Positions 35,107-44,554 of a stretch of DNA of 64,000 nt are shown in pieces. The DNA comes from WJMB01 sp964581465. Its GTDB lineage: Bacteria > RBG-13-66-14. The notes under the pieces were generated by a model, which did no database searches, was not told the origin of the DNA, and saw only the letters and a list, made by a program, of their open reading frames with translations. A program made the translations under genes and the position numbers. Numbering within the stretch: position 1 is the stretch's first letter; every line of letters starts with the position of its first letter. The stretch lies in assembly GCA_964581465.1 (NCBI GenBank), contig CAZOOP010000008.1:1-64000 (forward strand). The letters are read 5' to 3'.

Positions 35107-35974
35107 GATGGTCCTCGACTGCTGGAACGCCCGGCTTGAGCGTTGTTTGTCCTTCGTGGAGCGAGAGTCACGGCCGAACAGGGAAAATCTGGATTGCACA
35201 AGCCTTGAACGGCCATGAAGAGCGGAGGGGTAGATTAGCATAAGCGGGGGGCGGCGCGCAAGACCCCGCGGTGGTTTTATCAACGGGCACGCTCCGTGGG
35301 ACCGCTCCGCGGGTGGGTGTGTCGAAGAGCTTGAATGCGGCTGGGGCCTCCCTTTTGTGTTGCGCCGCGAGACTGGACGAAGCCGGGCTCGGCAAACCGG
35401 CGATGGCGGTATCCCTCGGAGGGTGAAGCCAAATCGGCCCTGTAGTCACATCGCGGGCTTGGTTACGGGCCTGGCTCGATTTAATGGGATAGGGATCCCG
35501 GCGCCCTTGCAAGATAAACCACGCAAGAAAAACCAGGAGATGTCCATGACCGATCCGGGGATGGGCTGAGCGCACACGCCGTTGGGAATCCAGCCGATCG
35601 TCATCGATGCCGTCAGCGCCCGTTATCAGCCAGTCGGGCCGATTCATCCATCCGGGGGTCGACGATTCCATTCCGTCAATCGGCCGCGCAATACCCGAGC
35701 CTGGCGACGAATCGGGTCCAATCACCTTGGTCGGCGTCGGCATCGATTTGAAAAAGGAACCGACCAGCGGGGCGTCTTTTCGGGCTGACGGCGGTTCACG
35801 GCGGCCGCTCACCGACGGCGTCACCCTAAACCACCGAAGAGTATCAGCGCTTGAAGCGCTCATGGCGCGGTTTCGCATAACTCGCAAGCAGCCGTCCCGC
35901 TATCGACGCTTTAATTCAGAACAAGTTAAGTCGGTTTTAAGTCCAGCGGGACTATAGTTTTCCAAGAAAAGTGT
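35107..35974. other. Long gene-free stretch between divergent genes
   Basis: A 240-codon minus-strand frame is open through 35168-35887, but its translation is low-complexity with no recognisable domain, so I do not call it. The rplS promoter should be near 35110-35250. No repeat family member was seen. Confidence 0.4.
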
Positions 35975-36003
35975 TTGCCGCCATCCATTTTTTACTATAT
36001 ATT
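35975..36003 (+). promoter_or_regulatory. Candidate sigma-70-type promoter
   Basis: TTGCCG (35975-35980), a 17-bp spacer and TATATT (35998-36003), 77 nt before the FG-GAP gene start, in an AT-rich patch. Confidence 0.5.
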
Positions 36004-36079
36004 AGCAGTAGATATCCTAGGGTAGTCTACCAATTCGGCATTATCTTCTTTTCCCCTCGTACCGTTACAGGGAGGCGAC

Positions 36080-38221
36080 ATGAAAAAGGGACTCATCCTA
36101 CTGATCGTTCTGGGACTCGGCCTTATCGGGGCTCACGCCCTGGTTCGCGTCCAGGACAGTTGGGTCGACGGACCCAGCGCTCCCGGTCCGGTGACCGAAT
36201 TCGGCGAGGCCTTCGCCAACGGCGCCGGCATCAACTTCTACTACTGGGGCAACCTCTGGCTGGGCTTCCAGCCCAACCTGACCCCGACCCAACACGCCGT
36301 GGGCACGCAGAACGCCGCCTATTACGCCAAGACCGGCGACATCGACAGCGACCGCGACGACGACGTCTTCGCCTCCTCGTCGGCCAGCGAAGACTTCATC
36401 TGGTTCGAGAACCTGGGCAACGGCGTCTTCGGCAGCGCCAACACAATCATACCCAGTACGGCCTACGTGGCCTACAACTTCGTCGACCTGGACTTCGACA
36501 TGGACCTTGACCTGATCATCGGCATCGACCAGGGCAGTCATCACTTCTCCTGGTTCGAGAACGACGGCGGCAGCTTCACCGAGCACGTCATCGACCCCGA
36601 CTTCAGTCAGGTCGATATGGGTGTCGCCATCGACTTCGACCAGGACGGCGACCTGGACATTTTCGCCGGAGCCTATCAGAGCTCGGCGCTCAAATGGTTC
36701 GAGAACCTGGGCTGGAACTCCGGCGAGGGCGACTTCGACTGGGACATCCACGTCCTGGTGGCCTCGGGCCATAACGGAGCGGAGAACATCGGCCTGGCCT
36801 CGGGCGATTTCAACGATGACGGCTGGATCGATGTGGCCTTCTCCTGCCGCGGCAACGGCGAGATCGTCTGGTGGGAGTACGACGAGAACTGGACCGACCC
36901 GACGGCGGCCTTCATCGAGCACGTCATCGACACCGGCGTCAGCCAGGCCTATAGCTGCGTGGCCAAGGACATCGACTGGGACAACGACCTCGACCTGGTC
37001 ACCAGCAGCCGCAACGGGCGCATCGACTGGTACGAGAACGACGGAACCGGCGCCTTCACCCACCACTCGATCACCTCGAGCTATAGCGGTTGCCGCGAGG
37101 TGACCCCCATCGACGCCGACTACGACGGCGACTACGACATCCTCTCGGCCTCCCAGACCGCCAACACCCTGGACTGGTGGGACAACGACGGCTCGATGAG
37201 CTTCACCCAGCGTAGTTGGGCCTCCGGCTACGGCGGCGCCCACGGCGTGGTCAGCGGCAGCTTCACCGACACCCGCGCCCCCCTGGGTTTGACCACGGCC
37301 AACACCGACGACACCGTGGACTGGTGGGACATCACCGAGGGCTACCGCACCACCGGCACCCTGGAGAGTTCGGTGCTGGACACAGAAATCGATGATCCGG
37401 ACTGGCACACCTTCTACTTCGACGAAACCGAACGCCCCGACACCACCATCGAGTACTACATCCGGGGCGGCGACAGCTACGACGACTGCGTCAACGCCGC
37501 CTGGATCGGGCCTTACGATGAGGTCTTCAACATCGGCGACGCCATGGGCGAGGACCTGCGCTATTTCCAGTACCGCGTGGACATGGGCACGAGCAACCCC
37601 GACTTCTCGCCCACGGTCAACCAGATCCAGGTCTACTTCTACGATCCCGCCGCCGTCGACGACCTCGTCATCGACACCGCCACCCGGGATGAGGGCGTTC
37701 TGGTGAGTTGGAGCACCGAGCAGCAAGCCGCCGCCTACGATCTGCTGCGCGCCCCGGCCGCCGAGGCCGACATCGACTCCAGCTACGCCAAGCTCAACGA
37801 CATTCCGCTGCCCGGCAACCAAAGCGTCGCCTACCTCGACCGCGACTGCGAGGCCGGCGGACACTACGCCTACAAGGTCCGGGTCACCGCCGCCGATGGC
37901 GAGGTCTCCACCTTCGGACCGGTGATAGGCACGGCTCCCGGCGAGAGCTACGGCCTGCGCCCCGTCCTGCGTCAGAGCCACCCCAACCCGACCAACTATC
38001 TGGCGCGGATCGAGTTCGAGCTGCCCGCCGCCGCGACGGTCAACCTGGAGCTCTTCGACATCTCGGGCCGCCTGGTCCAGCGGGTCATCGACGAACGCGC
38101 CCTGAGCGCCGGCGCCCACAGCGCCACCGTCAACACCGCCCCGCTGGCCTCCGGCGTCTACCTCTACCGCCTCAGCGTAGACGAAGTGACCCTGACCCGA
38201 CGCATGGTCGTCGAGCGCTGA
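36080..38221 (+). CDS. Secreted FG-GAP/VCBS-repeat protein with a type IX-like C-terminal sorting domain
   Basis: A 713-residue exported protein. The ATG at 36080 follows GGGAGGCGAC. A signal peptide (about 1-20, LILLIVLGLGLIGAHA) leads to at least seven FG-GAP-like propeller repeats (about 80-430) rich in calcium-type loops such as DIDSDRDDDVF, DFDQDGDLDIF, DFNDDGWIDVAF and DADYDGDYDIL. A beta-sandwich stretch and a fibronectin-III-like domain (about 540-625) follow. The last about 75 residues (LRQSHPNPTNYLARIEFEL, then LFDISGRLVQRV and LASGVYLYRL) are a Por-type sorting domain as used by type IX secretion in FCB bacteria. It is probably an adhesin or surface protein. Confidence 0.85.
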   Translation: MKKGLILLIVLGLGLIGAHALVRVQDSWVDGPSAPGPVTEFGEAFANGAGINFYYWGNLWLGFQPNLTPTQHAVGTQNAAYYAKTGDIDSDRDDDVFASSSASEDFIWFENLGNGVFGSANTIIPSTAYVAYNFVDLDFDMDLDLIIGIDQGSHHFSWFENDGGSFTEHVIDPDFSQVDMGVAIDFDQDGDLDIFAGAYQSSALKWFENLGWNSGEGDFDWDIHVLVASGHNGAENIGLASGDFNDDGWIDVAFSCRGNGEIVWWEYDENWTDPTAAFIEHVIDTGVSQAYSCVAKDIDWDNDLDLVTSSRNGRIDWYENDGTGAFTHHSITSSYSGCREVTPIDADYDGDYDILSASQTANTLDWWDNDGSMSFTQRSWASGYGGAHGVVSGSFTDTRAPLGLTTANTDDTVDWWDITEGYRTTGTLESSVLDTEIDDPDWHTFYFDETERPDTTIEYYIRGGDSYDDCVNAAWIGPYDEVFNIGDAMGEDLRYFQYRVDMGTSNPDFSPTVNQIQVYFYDPAAVDDLVIDTATRDEGVLVSWSTEQQAAAYDLLRAPAAEADIDSSYAKLNDIPLPGNQSVAYLDRDCEAGGHYAYKVRVTAADGEVSTFGPVIGTAPGESYGLRPVLRQSHPNPTNYLARIEFELPAAATVNLELFDISGRLVQRVIDERALSAGAHSATVNTAPLASGVYLYRLSVDEVTLTRRMVVER

Positions 38222-38254
38222 GCTGAGAAGGAACCGTCGACAGCCCAAGCAACG

Positions 38255-38289
38255 ATCAGAATGGGACCTCACCGGGGTCCCATTCTGAT
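38255..38289 (+). terminator. Strong hairpin, probable terminator
   Basis: ATCAGAATGGGACC pairs perfectly with GGTCCCATTCTGAT around a 7-nt loop, 33 nt after the FG-GAP gene. Only TTGTGT follows, so it lacks a full T-tract. Confidence 0.7.
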
Positions 38290-38310
38290 TGTGTAGCAAT
38301 TCATCTTGGC

Positions 38311-38340
38311 TTGGAATGCCTTCGGCCGGTTTGGTATACT
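38311..38340 (+). promoter_or_regulatory. Candidate sigma-70-type promoter of the TPR gene
   Basis: TTGGAA (38311-38316), an 18-bp spacer and TATACT (38335-38340), 64 nt before the ATG at 38405. Confidence 0.5.
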
Positions 38341-38404
38341 GACTTTGAAGGCTTTTTAACCATGATCGCCATTCCACCGTCTCGATCCTTCGCCATCGGA
38401 CGTT

Positions 38405-40003
38405 ATGGCCGATAAGTCCCCAGTCCAAGACAAGCTGCGACGGCTGCTGGATCGTCTCGACGTGGCCTATCAGCGCCGCGACGAGGAGGAGCTCCAGTAT
38501 CTGTTCCTGCAACTGGGCTCCGGCGACGAGCTGGAACCCGACCAGCGCGTCCGCCTGCTGCTCTACCGCGCCGGAGCGGCCCGGCTCGACGGCGACGGCA
38601 CGCGGGCCCTGGAGATGGCCGAGCAGGCCCGGGAAGTGGCGAACAAACACGGCGACGAAGACGGTCTCATCAAGGCCCGGCTCGAGCTGGGCCGCGTCTA
38701 CAAGCTGCTGGAGCGCGCCCCGGAGGCGGTGGCGGTACTGGAGTCGGCCCTGGAGCAGCTCCGCGATGAAGACGAGCTGAGCCTGATCCTCGAAACCAAC
38801 ACTTTACTGGGCTGGGCCTATCGGGTCCTGGGCGAGTATGACGCCGCCGAGGCAGCCCTGCGCTGGAACCTGGACCAGGCCGAACGCCACGGACGCCTGC
38901 GCTCCCAGGCCGTGGCCTGCGCCAACCTGGGGGTCATCTACAAGCGCGGCGGCCGAACCGTCGGCGCCAAGCAGATGCTGCGCCGAGCCGCCGAGACCTT
39001 CGCCGAGCTGCAAGACAAACCCCGCGAAGCAGTGTCACGGCTGAATCTGGGTAACGTTCACAAGAGCGCCGGCGAGTACGAGGCCGCCAAGAGGGAGTAC
39101 CAGCACTGCTTGGTGCTAACAGCCAAGACCGGCCAGGACCGCTTCCGCGGCGGGGCTTTGTGCAACCTGGGCCTGCTGCTGACCCGCCGCGGCGACTTCG
39201 TCGAGGCCCGCGGCAACTTCCTGCGGGCGCTGGAGCTCTTCCGGCGCGGCGGCAACAGCCGCTGGGAGGGCAACGTCCTCCACGGGCTGGGGATGCTGGC
39301 CCTGCAACTTGGCGGCTACGCCGAAGCCGAGGAGCGGTTGGGCAAGTCCCTGGGGATCTACCGCACCCACGCGGACTCGTCGAGCCAAGCCGGCTCCCTG
39401 GCGGGTTTGGGGGCCGCCGCCTTCCGACAGAACCGTTTGGCCGACGGCCGCCGTTTCTATAACGAGGCGATCAGGCTCAAGGAGGAGTTGGGCGAGCGCC
39501 GCCTGGCCCATCTCTACCTGCTGGAGCTGGCCTGGTACCTGACCATCGCCCGAGCCGGCGACGAGATCGACGCCCTGGTCACCCGGGCCGAGGAGCACGC
39601 CCGGTCCATCGCCGAGCCCGTCGAGCCCAAGTACACCGCCGCCGTGACAAGTTGGCGACGACTCAACAAGGGCGACATCGACGGCGCCCAGGCCGCGGGC
39701 AGCCGGGCCGTCAAGCTGACTGAGACCCAGCAGGAACCGCCCCTGGACGCCCTGGCGGCCCTGGCCTACGGCCGCGCCCTGCTGGCGGCCGGCTGGCTGC
39801 GCCAGTCCGACCTGCAGCTCAACCGCGCCCGCAACAGCTTCGAGGAGCTGACGATGCCCTACGAGGCCGCCCTCGCTTGGCGAGCCTCCGTCGACTACTA
39901 CCGCCGCACCGCTCAGCCCGACTACGCCGAACTGGCCGCCGAGCGCTGCCGGGAACTGGCCGCCTCCGTCGGCGCCGAGCAGATCCTGGCCCTCTGCGAC
40001 TAA
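38405..40003 (+). CDS. Tetratricopeptide-repeat protein
   Basis: A 532-residue cytoplasmic protein made almost entirely of TPR helices, about ten repeats from residue 45 to 480. Clear examples are LIKARLELGRVYKLLERAPEA, LETNTLLGWAYRVLGEYDAA, AVACANLGVIYKRGG and ALCNLGLLLTRRGDFVEARG (shown here in part). There is no signal peptide, transmembrane helix or catalytic domain. It probably acts as a protein scaffold; partners are unknown. It has its own promoter and is followed 63 nt later by the glycosyltransferase trio in the same direction. Confidence 0.8.
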   Translation: MADKSPVQDKLRRLLDRLDVAYQRRDEEELQYLFLQLGSGDELEPDQRVRLLLYRAGAARLDGDGTRALEMAEQAREVANKHGDEDGLIKARLELGRVYKLLERAPEAVAVLESALEQLRDEDELSLILETNTLLGWAYRVLGEYDAAEAALRWNLDQAERHGRLRSQAVACANLGVIYKRGGRTVGAKQMLRRAAETFAELQDKPREAVSRLNLGNVHKSAGEYEAAKREYQHCLVLTAKTGQDRFRGGALCNLGLLLTRRGDFVEARGNFLRALELFRRGGNSRWEGNVLHGLGMLALQLGGYAEAEERLGKSLGIYRTHADSSSQAGSLAGLGAAAFRQNRLADGRRFYNEAIRLKEELGERRLAHLYLLELAWYLTIARAGDEIDALVTRAEEHARSIAEPVEPKYTAAVTSWRRLNKGDIDGAQAAGSRAVKLTETQQEPPLDALAALAYGRALLAAGWLRQSDLQLNRARNSFEELTMPYEAALAWRASVDYYRRTAQPDYAELAAERCRELAASVGAEQILALCD

Positions 40004-40066
40004 CCCCCTCACCGCAATCCCATGCCCGCCGTGCTATAATCCCGTGGCCCCCGGCTCCGGGACTCC

Positions 40067-41137
40067 ATGCGCATCCTCTTTCTGGCCTCCGGTGACAGTG
40101 TCCACACCCCGCGCTGGCTGAGCTTCTTCCAGCGGCGCGGGCACCGTTGCGCCCTGGTCAGCATCCAGGACGGACCGCGACTGGTGGAGGACCAGCTCAA
40201 CCTGCGCCCGGACCGCCGCGCAGGCCTCCTCGACAGTCTGCGCGCCCTGGGACCGCTCCGCACTTTCCTGCGCCGCTTCCGCCCCCACCTGCTCAGCGCC
40301 CATTACCTGACCAACTACGGCCTGATCGCCGCCCTGCTCGACCGGCACCCCTGGACCCTGACCTGCTGGGGTCCCGAGGTGCCGCTGATCACCGAGCGCA
40401 GCCTGCCCGACCGCCTGCGAGCCGGCTTCGTGGTCCGTCGCGCCGACCACGTAACCGCCGCCGGCCGGGCCATGGTCCCCCATCTGCTGCGCTACGGAGC
40501 CCGGCCCGACCGCCTGGCCGTCTGGCCCAAGGGAGTCGACCCCGCCGCCTTCCCGCCGGGACGACCCGCCGTTGAACGCGGGGAGCTGATCGTCCACACC
40601 CGCACCCTGGACCGCTTCTACCGCGTCGACGTCCTGCTACGCGCCTTGGTTGAAGCCCGCAAGCGTCGGCCCGGACTGCGTCTGGAGCTGCTGGGCACCG
40701 GCGACGCCGTGGATGAGCTGCGCGCGCTGGCCCGGGAACTCGGCCTGGAGGGAGCCGTCGACTTCCGTGGAACACAGCCTCCCGGGGCCGTGGGCGAGGC
40801 CCTGGGACGCGCCGCCCTCTACGTTGTCACCGTCCCCGTGGACGCCTACGCCTTCTCGCTGATCGAGGCTTTGGCCTGCGGCGCCTACCCCATCGTCCCC
40901 GACCACGCCTCCAACCGCGAGGTGCTGACCGGCGCCCGGGGCGTTCTCTACCCGCCACTGGACGCCGACGCCCTGGCGGAGCGCATCCTGACCGCCCTGG
41001 ACGATCGAGACGAACGCGCAGCCGCCGTGGGCGAAAACCGTCGCCTCGTCGCCCGACGCGGCGAGCTGGGCCACAACCTGGAGGGGATCGCCCGGGCCTG
41101 GGAGGATCTGGTCCACCGAGGGGAGGGGGAACGATGA
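40067..41137 (+). CDS. GT4-family glycosyltransferase
   Basis: A 356-residue GT-B glycosyltransferase. The N-terminal MRILFLASGDSVHTPRWLSFF is the usual acceptor-side Rossmann start. The C-terminal half has VWPKGVDPAAF, LRLELLGTGDAVDELRALA and the donor-binding ALYVVTVPVDAYAFSLIEALACGAYPI region, where the ES/SLIEALACG stretch carries the family Glu. It transfers a nucleotide-sugar residue, probably in surface polysaccharide synthesis on the cytoplasmic face. It overlaps the next gene by 4 nt. Confidence 0.9.
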   Translation: MRILFLASGDSVHTPRWLSFFQRRGHRCALVSIQDGPRLVEDQLNLRPDRRAGLLDSLRALGPLRTFLRRFRPHLLSAHYLTNYGLIAALLDRHPWTLTCWGPEVPLITERSLPDRLRAGFVVRRADHVTAAGRAMVPHLLRYGARPDRLAVWPKGVDPAAFPPGRPAVERGELIVHTRTLDRFYRVDVLLRALVEARKRRPGLRLELLGTGDAVDELRALARELGLEGAVDFRGTQPPGAVGEALGRAALYVVTVPVDAYAFSLIEALACGAYPIVPDHASNREVLTGARGVLYPPLDADALAERILTALDDRDERAAAVGENRRLVARRGELGHNLEGIARAWEDLVHRGEGER

Positions 41138-42417
41138 AGCGTCTGCTGATCATCGCCTACTACTACCCGCCCCTGGGGATGGGCGGCGTGAAGACGGTCA
41201 TCCCCTATGTCAAGTACCTGGCGGACTACGGCTGGCGCCCCGAGGTGCTGACCGTCAAGCCGATCGCCTACTACGCCTACGACGAGGCTCTGGCCGCCGA
41301 ACTGGCGCCCCACGCTCCGGTCCACCGCGCCGGCTCCCTGGACCCGGCCCGCCTGCTGCGCCTGCTCAAAGGTCCTGGCTATCGGGTGAGCCTGGGCGCG
41401 GGCGGTCTGCGCCACGGCGGACCGCTCTCCCGGTTGCAGCACGCCCTGCTCGTTCCCGATCCCAAGGTCCTCAGCGCGCCTTTCTTCTACACCGCCGGAC
41501 GGCGGCTGGGGCGCGGCGGGCGCTATGACGCCCTGCTGGTCATCGCCCCGCCCTTCAGCCACCTGGCCACGGCCGACCACCTGGCCCGCGCCCTGCATCT
41601 GCCCTGGACCGCCCACCTGGGCGACCGCTGGGTCGGCGGCTGGGTGGTCAACTCCACGGGTCCGTTGGCCGAACCGGCGGCGCGCCGGGGGGAGCGCCGG
41701 GCCGTCGAGCGAGCCCGCGCCCTGCTCTGCGCCTCCCCCGTCGAGGCCGAGTTGCTCCGCGATCGCTACCCGGCGTCCGCCGGCAAGATCGCCACGGCCC
41801 CGCTGAGCTTCGATCCCGCCCTGCACGCCCGCTGCCCCGACCATCAGCCCGACTCCGGACGCTTCACCGTGGCCCTGGTGGGCACTTTTCGGGGCGACGA
41901 GGGGGTGCTTCCGGTGCTCGAGGCGCTGCGCACCCTGTCCACAACCACGAAACGGCGGCTGGAGCTGCTCCACGTCGGCTCGACCAACGGACCGAGCGTG
42001 GCGGAGACCGCCGCGAAGCAGGGCTGCGCCGAGCTGGTCCGCCGGACCGGTCAGGTCGACTATGAACGTAGCCTGGCCGAAATGCGCCGCGCGGACCTGC
42101 TGCTGTTGACCGTCGCCGCCGACAATCCCCACGGCCTGCCCGGGCGCACCTCGGACTACATCGGCTCGGGGCGTCCGATCCTGCTGGTTTCGGATAACGC
42201 CGCCGCCCGTCGCACCCTGGAGCATTACGGCATCGGCCTGGCCCTGGGGCCCGGCGAGGAAACGGCGATCCGCAAAGCGCTCACCGCCGCTCTCGAGGGA
42301 ACCGGACCCCTGGCCCGTCCGACGCCGGAGAACGCCCGCGCCGCCTTCGCCGCCCCGCGCCGGGCCGAGCAACTGGCCCGCATCCTGGAGACCTGGCATC
42401 CCAGCGGTGACCACTGA
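41134..42417 (+). CDS. GT4-like glycosyltransferase
   Basis: A 427-residue protein of the GT4 group: IIAYYYPPLGMGGVK at the start, LLVIAPPFSHLATADHLAR and WTAHLGDRWVGGW in the N-domain, and FTVALVGTFRGDEGVLPVLEAL and RADLLLLTV in the C-domain. ATGA overlap with the previous gene indicates coupled translation. It is similar in layout to the next gene at 42442 and to 58191 and 59593. Sugar specificity is unknown. Confidence 0.85.
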   Translation: MKRLLIIAYYYPPLGMGGVKTVIPYVKYLADYGWRPEVLTVKPIAYYAYDEALAAELAPHAPVHRAGSLDPARLLRLLKGPGYRVSLGAGGLRHGGPLSRLQHALLVPDPKVLSAPFFYTAGRRLGRGGRYDALLVIAPPFSHLATADHLARALHLPWTAHLGDRWVGGWVVNSTGPLAEPAARRGERRAVERARALLCASPVEAELLRDRYPASAGKIATAPLSFDPALHARCPDHQPDSGRFTVALVGTFRGDEGVLPVLEALRTLSTTTKRRLELLHVGSTNGPSVAETAAKQGCAELVRRTGQVDYERSLAEMRRADLLLLTVAADNPHGLPGRTSDYIGSGRPILLVSDNAAARRTLEHYGIGLALGPGEETAIRKALTAALEGTGPLARPTPENARAAFAAPRRAEQLARILETWHPSGDH

Positions 42418-42441
42418 GCCCAACCCCTTGGCGACCCTTAG

Positions 42442-43746
42442 ATGAAACGACCCCGCCGCCGCGTCCTGCTGACCGCCTACCACTTCCCGCCCCTGGGCGG
42501 GGGCGGGGTGCTGCGCGTCCTCAAGCTGGCCCGCTACCTGTCGGCGACGGGCTGGATCCCCGAGGTGCTCTGCGCCGACGATCCCGCCTACCAGCCCCGG
42601 GACCCCGCCAAACTGGCCGAGGTCGACTGCCCGATCTTCCGGGTTCCGGCGCGTCGACCGCCCAGCCTGGCCCGTCTGCTCGGCCTTCGTCGTGATGTAA
42701 CCGAGAAGCGAGCCCCGGATGAACCGAAGAGCGGTGATGCCCGAAGGGAACTCTACCAACGCCTGGTCGCCCTGGGCGCCCTGCCCGACCTCTACCGCCC
42801 CTGGATCCGGCCGGCCAGCTCCACCGCCGCCGCCCTGATCCACCAACGCGGCTACGACCTGCTCTGGACCACGGCGCCGCCCTTCAGCACACTGCTGGTC
42901 GGACTGCGTCTCAAGCGTCTGTTCGGCGTTCCCTGGGTGGCGGACCTGCGCGATAGCTGGACGCCGGGTCCCTTCTTCGCCCCGCCCACTGCACTGCACC
43001 AGGCCCTGCACCGGCGCTGGGAATCCCGCGTCCTGCGGGCCGCCGACGCCGTCGTCGTGGCCACCCCGGGCATGGCCGAGCTCTACCGGCGGGCCTACCC
43101 CGACCTGGACCATCGACTGCGCGTGATCACCAACGGTTACGACGAGGCCGACTTCGCCGACCTCCCGAACCCACCCGCGAGCCGTTCCGACCATCCCCGC
43201 ATCGGTTACGCCGGGAGTTTCTACGGCCCGCGACGACCCGACGCCTTCCTGCAGGCCCTGGCCGCCGTGGCGGAGAGTCGCGACGACGCCCCGTGCTTCG
43301 TCCAGATCGGCTCCGCCGGAGGCGAGACCGAAGCCGCCCTGGCCGCCTTCGCCCGCGCTCATCCCGAGTTGATCGAGCGCAGCGGCGCCCTGTCTCACAG
43401 CCGAACCCTGGCCGAACTGGCCGCCTGCGACCTGCTGCTGCTGGTCATCGGCCGCCAGCCCGGGGCGTCATCCATCCTCACCGGCAAGCTCTTCGAGTAC
43501 CTGCGCCTGGGCAAGCCGATCCTGGCCTGCTGCCCCCCCGGCGACGCCGCCGAACTCATCGGTTCCCTCGGAGCCGGTGTCGTCGCCCCACCCGATGATC
43601 CGGCGGAGATCGCCCGAGCCTTGGAGTACCTTCTCGACCAACCGCCACCGCCGGTGCCCCGCGAACGGATCCTGCCCTACGAGCGCTCGCGCCTGGCCGC
43701 TCAAACGGCGCGGTTGTTCGACGAGGTGGTCGAGGAACGGGGGTAG
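42442..43746 (+). CDS. GT4-like glycosyltransferase
   Basis: A 434-residue GT-B enzyme. It starts VLLTAYHFPPLGGGGVLRVLKLARYL, with WTTAPPFSTLLVGLRLKR and VPWVADLRDSWTPGPFF in the N-domain, then VITNGYDEADF, RIGYAGSFYGPRRPDAFL and the donor-site GASSILTGKLFEYLRLGKPILACCPP, whose KLFEYL carries the family Glu. It is the last gene of the three-gene glycosyltransferase run, 24 nt after the previous stop, and is followed by a strong hairpin. Confidence 0.9.
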   Translation: MKRPRRRVLLTAYHFPPLGGGGVLRVLKLARYLSATGWIPEVLCADDPAYQPRDPAKLAEVDCPIFRVPARRPPSLARLLGLRRDVTEKRAPDEPKSGDARRELYQRLVALGALPDLYRPWIRPASSTAAALIHQRGYDLLWTTAPPFSTLLVGLRLKRLFGVPWVADLRDSWTPGPFFAPPTALHQALHRRWESRVLRAADAVVVATPGMAELYRRAYPDLDHRLRVITNGYDEADFADLPNPPASRSDHPRIGYAGSFYGPRRPDAFLQALAAVAESRDDAPCFVQIGSAGGETEAALAAFARAHPELIERSGALSHSRTLAELAACDLLLLVIGRQPGASSILTGKLFEYLRLGKPILACCPPGDAAELIGSLGAGVVAPPDDPAEIARALEYLLDQPPPPVPRERILPYERSRLAAQTARLFDEVVEERG

Positions 43747-43803
43747 ACTGGGTGGCTTAGTTCAAGTACAGGGAAGGATCGACCTGTCAACACGTTTTTT
43801 GAC

Positions 43804-43833
43804 GCAAGGGAGGACCTGAAGGTCCTCCCTTGC
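43804..43833. terminator. Strong bidirectional hairpin between convergent genes
   Basis: GCAAGGGAGGACCT (43804-43817) pairs with AGGTCCTCCCTTGC (43820-43833). It lies between the glycosyltransferase and methyltransferase 3' ends. The flanks are AT-rich but lack a classical T-tract on the correct side. Confidence 0.7.
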
Positions 43834-43889
43834 AAATATGCCCGGAATATCCCGCGCACCCCGACCGGACCGAGATCGGCCTCGGAGGC

Positions 43890-44552
43890 TCAGCGCTTGC
43901 GGGCCATCAGCAGACCGTCGGCGATGGGCAGCAGGCACATGCTCACCCGCTTATCGTCGCGCACCTTGCGGTTGAGCTCCCGGATGGCCCGGGTCGTCGG
44001 ATTGGGGTGCTCGGGATCGGCCACCCGACCGCCCCAAAGCGCGTTGTCGATCATGATCAGTCCGCCGGGGCGCAGCAGGGCCAGGGCCTCTTCGTAGTAG
44101 TGGTCCTCGCGGTCCTTGTCGGCGTCGATGAAGACCAGGTCGAAGCTCCCGTCCAGCCCCTCGGCGCGCAGGGCCGCCAGGCCGTCGGCGGCGTCGCCCA
44201 GGCGCAGCTCGATCCTGTCCTCAACCCCGGCGCGCCGCCAGTAGCGGCGGGCGACGGCCGTGTACTCCTCGCTGCGGTCCAGACAGACGATCCGCCCGTC
44301 CTCGGGCAGCGCCAGAGCCATCGCCGTCGAGCTGTAACCGGTGAAGGTGCCCAGCTCGATGATCCGCCGGGCGCCGGTCAATTCGACCAGCAACGCCATG
44401 AAACAGCCCTGCTCCGGGGCGATCTGCATGTCCGGATTGGGCAGCTTCGCCGTCTCGGCGCGCAGCTCGGCCAGCAGGGGCGGCTCGCGCAGGGTCTCGT
44501 CGGTCAGATAGGCGTGGATCTCGTCGGTGATCCGCAGGGTGCGACGGCTCAT
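43890..44552 (-). CDS. Class I SAM-dependent O-methyltransferase
   Basis: A 220-residue member of the bacterial caffeoyl-CoA-type O-methyltransferase family. SAM-binding motif I is IIELGTFTGYSSTAMALALP (about 64-83). LDRSEEYTAVARRYW follows, and the metal-binding segment is VFIDADKDREDHYYEEALALL (shown in part) with DNALWGGRV. Such enzymes are Mg2+/Ca2+-dependent catechol O-methyltransferases in the better-studied cases. It lies 2 nt downstream of the secreted-protein gene, so the two are cotranscribed. Confidence 0.9.
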   Translation of the reverse strand: MSRRTLRITDEIHAYLTDETLREPPLLAELRAETAKLPNPDMQIAPEQGCFMALLVELTGARRIIELGTFTGYSSTAMALALPEDGRIVCLDRSEEYTAVARRYWRRAGVEDRIELRLGDAADGLAALRAEGLDGSFDLVFIDADKDREDHYYEEALALLRPGGLIMIDNALWGGRVADPEHPNPTTRAIRELNRKVRDDKRVSMCLLPIADGLLMARKR

Positions 44553-44554
44553 GC

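Noticed and set aside
35168..35887. A 240-codon minus-strand frame in the rplS/FG-GAP gap
   Set aside because: No domain, no start signal, and amino-acid composition typical of non-coding DNA.
36098..38650. An 850-codon minus-strand open frame opposite the FG-GAP gene
   Set aside because: It is the antisense shadow of a GC-rich gene, low in complexity, with no recognisable domain and no ribosome-binding site.
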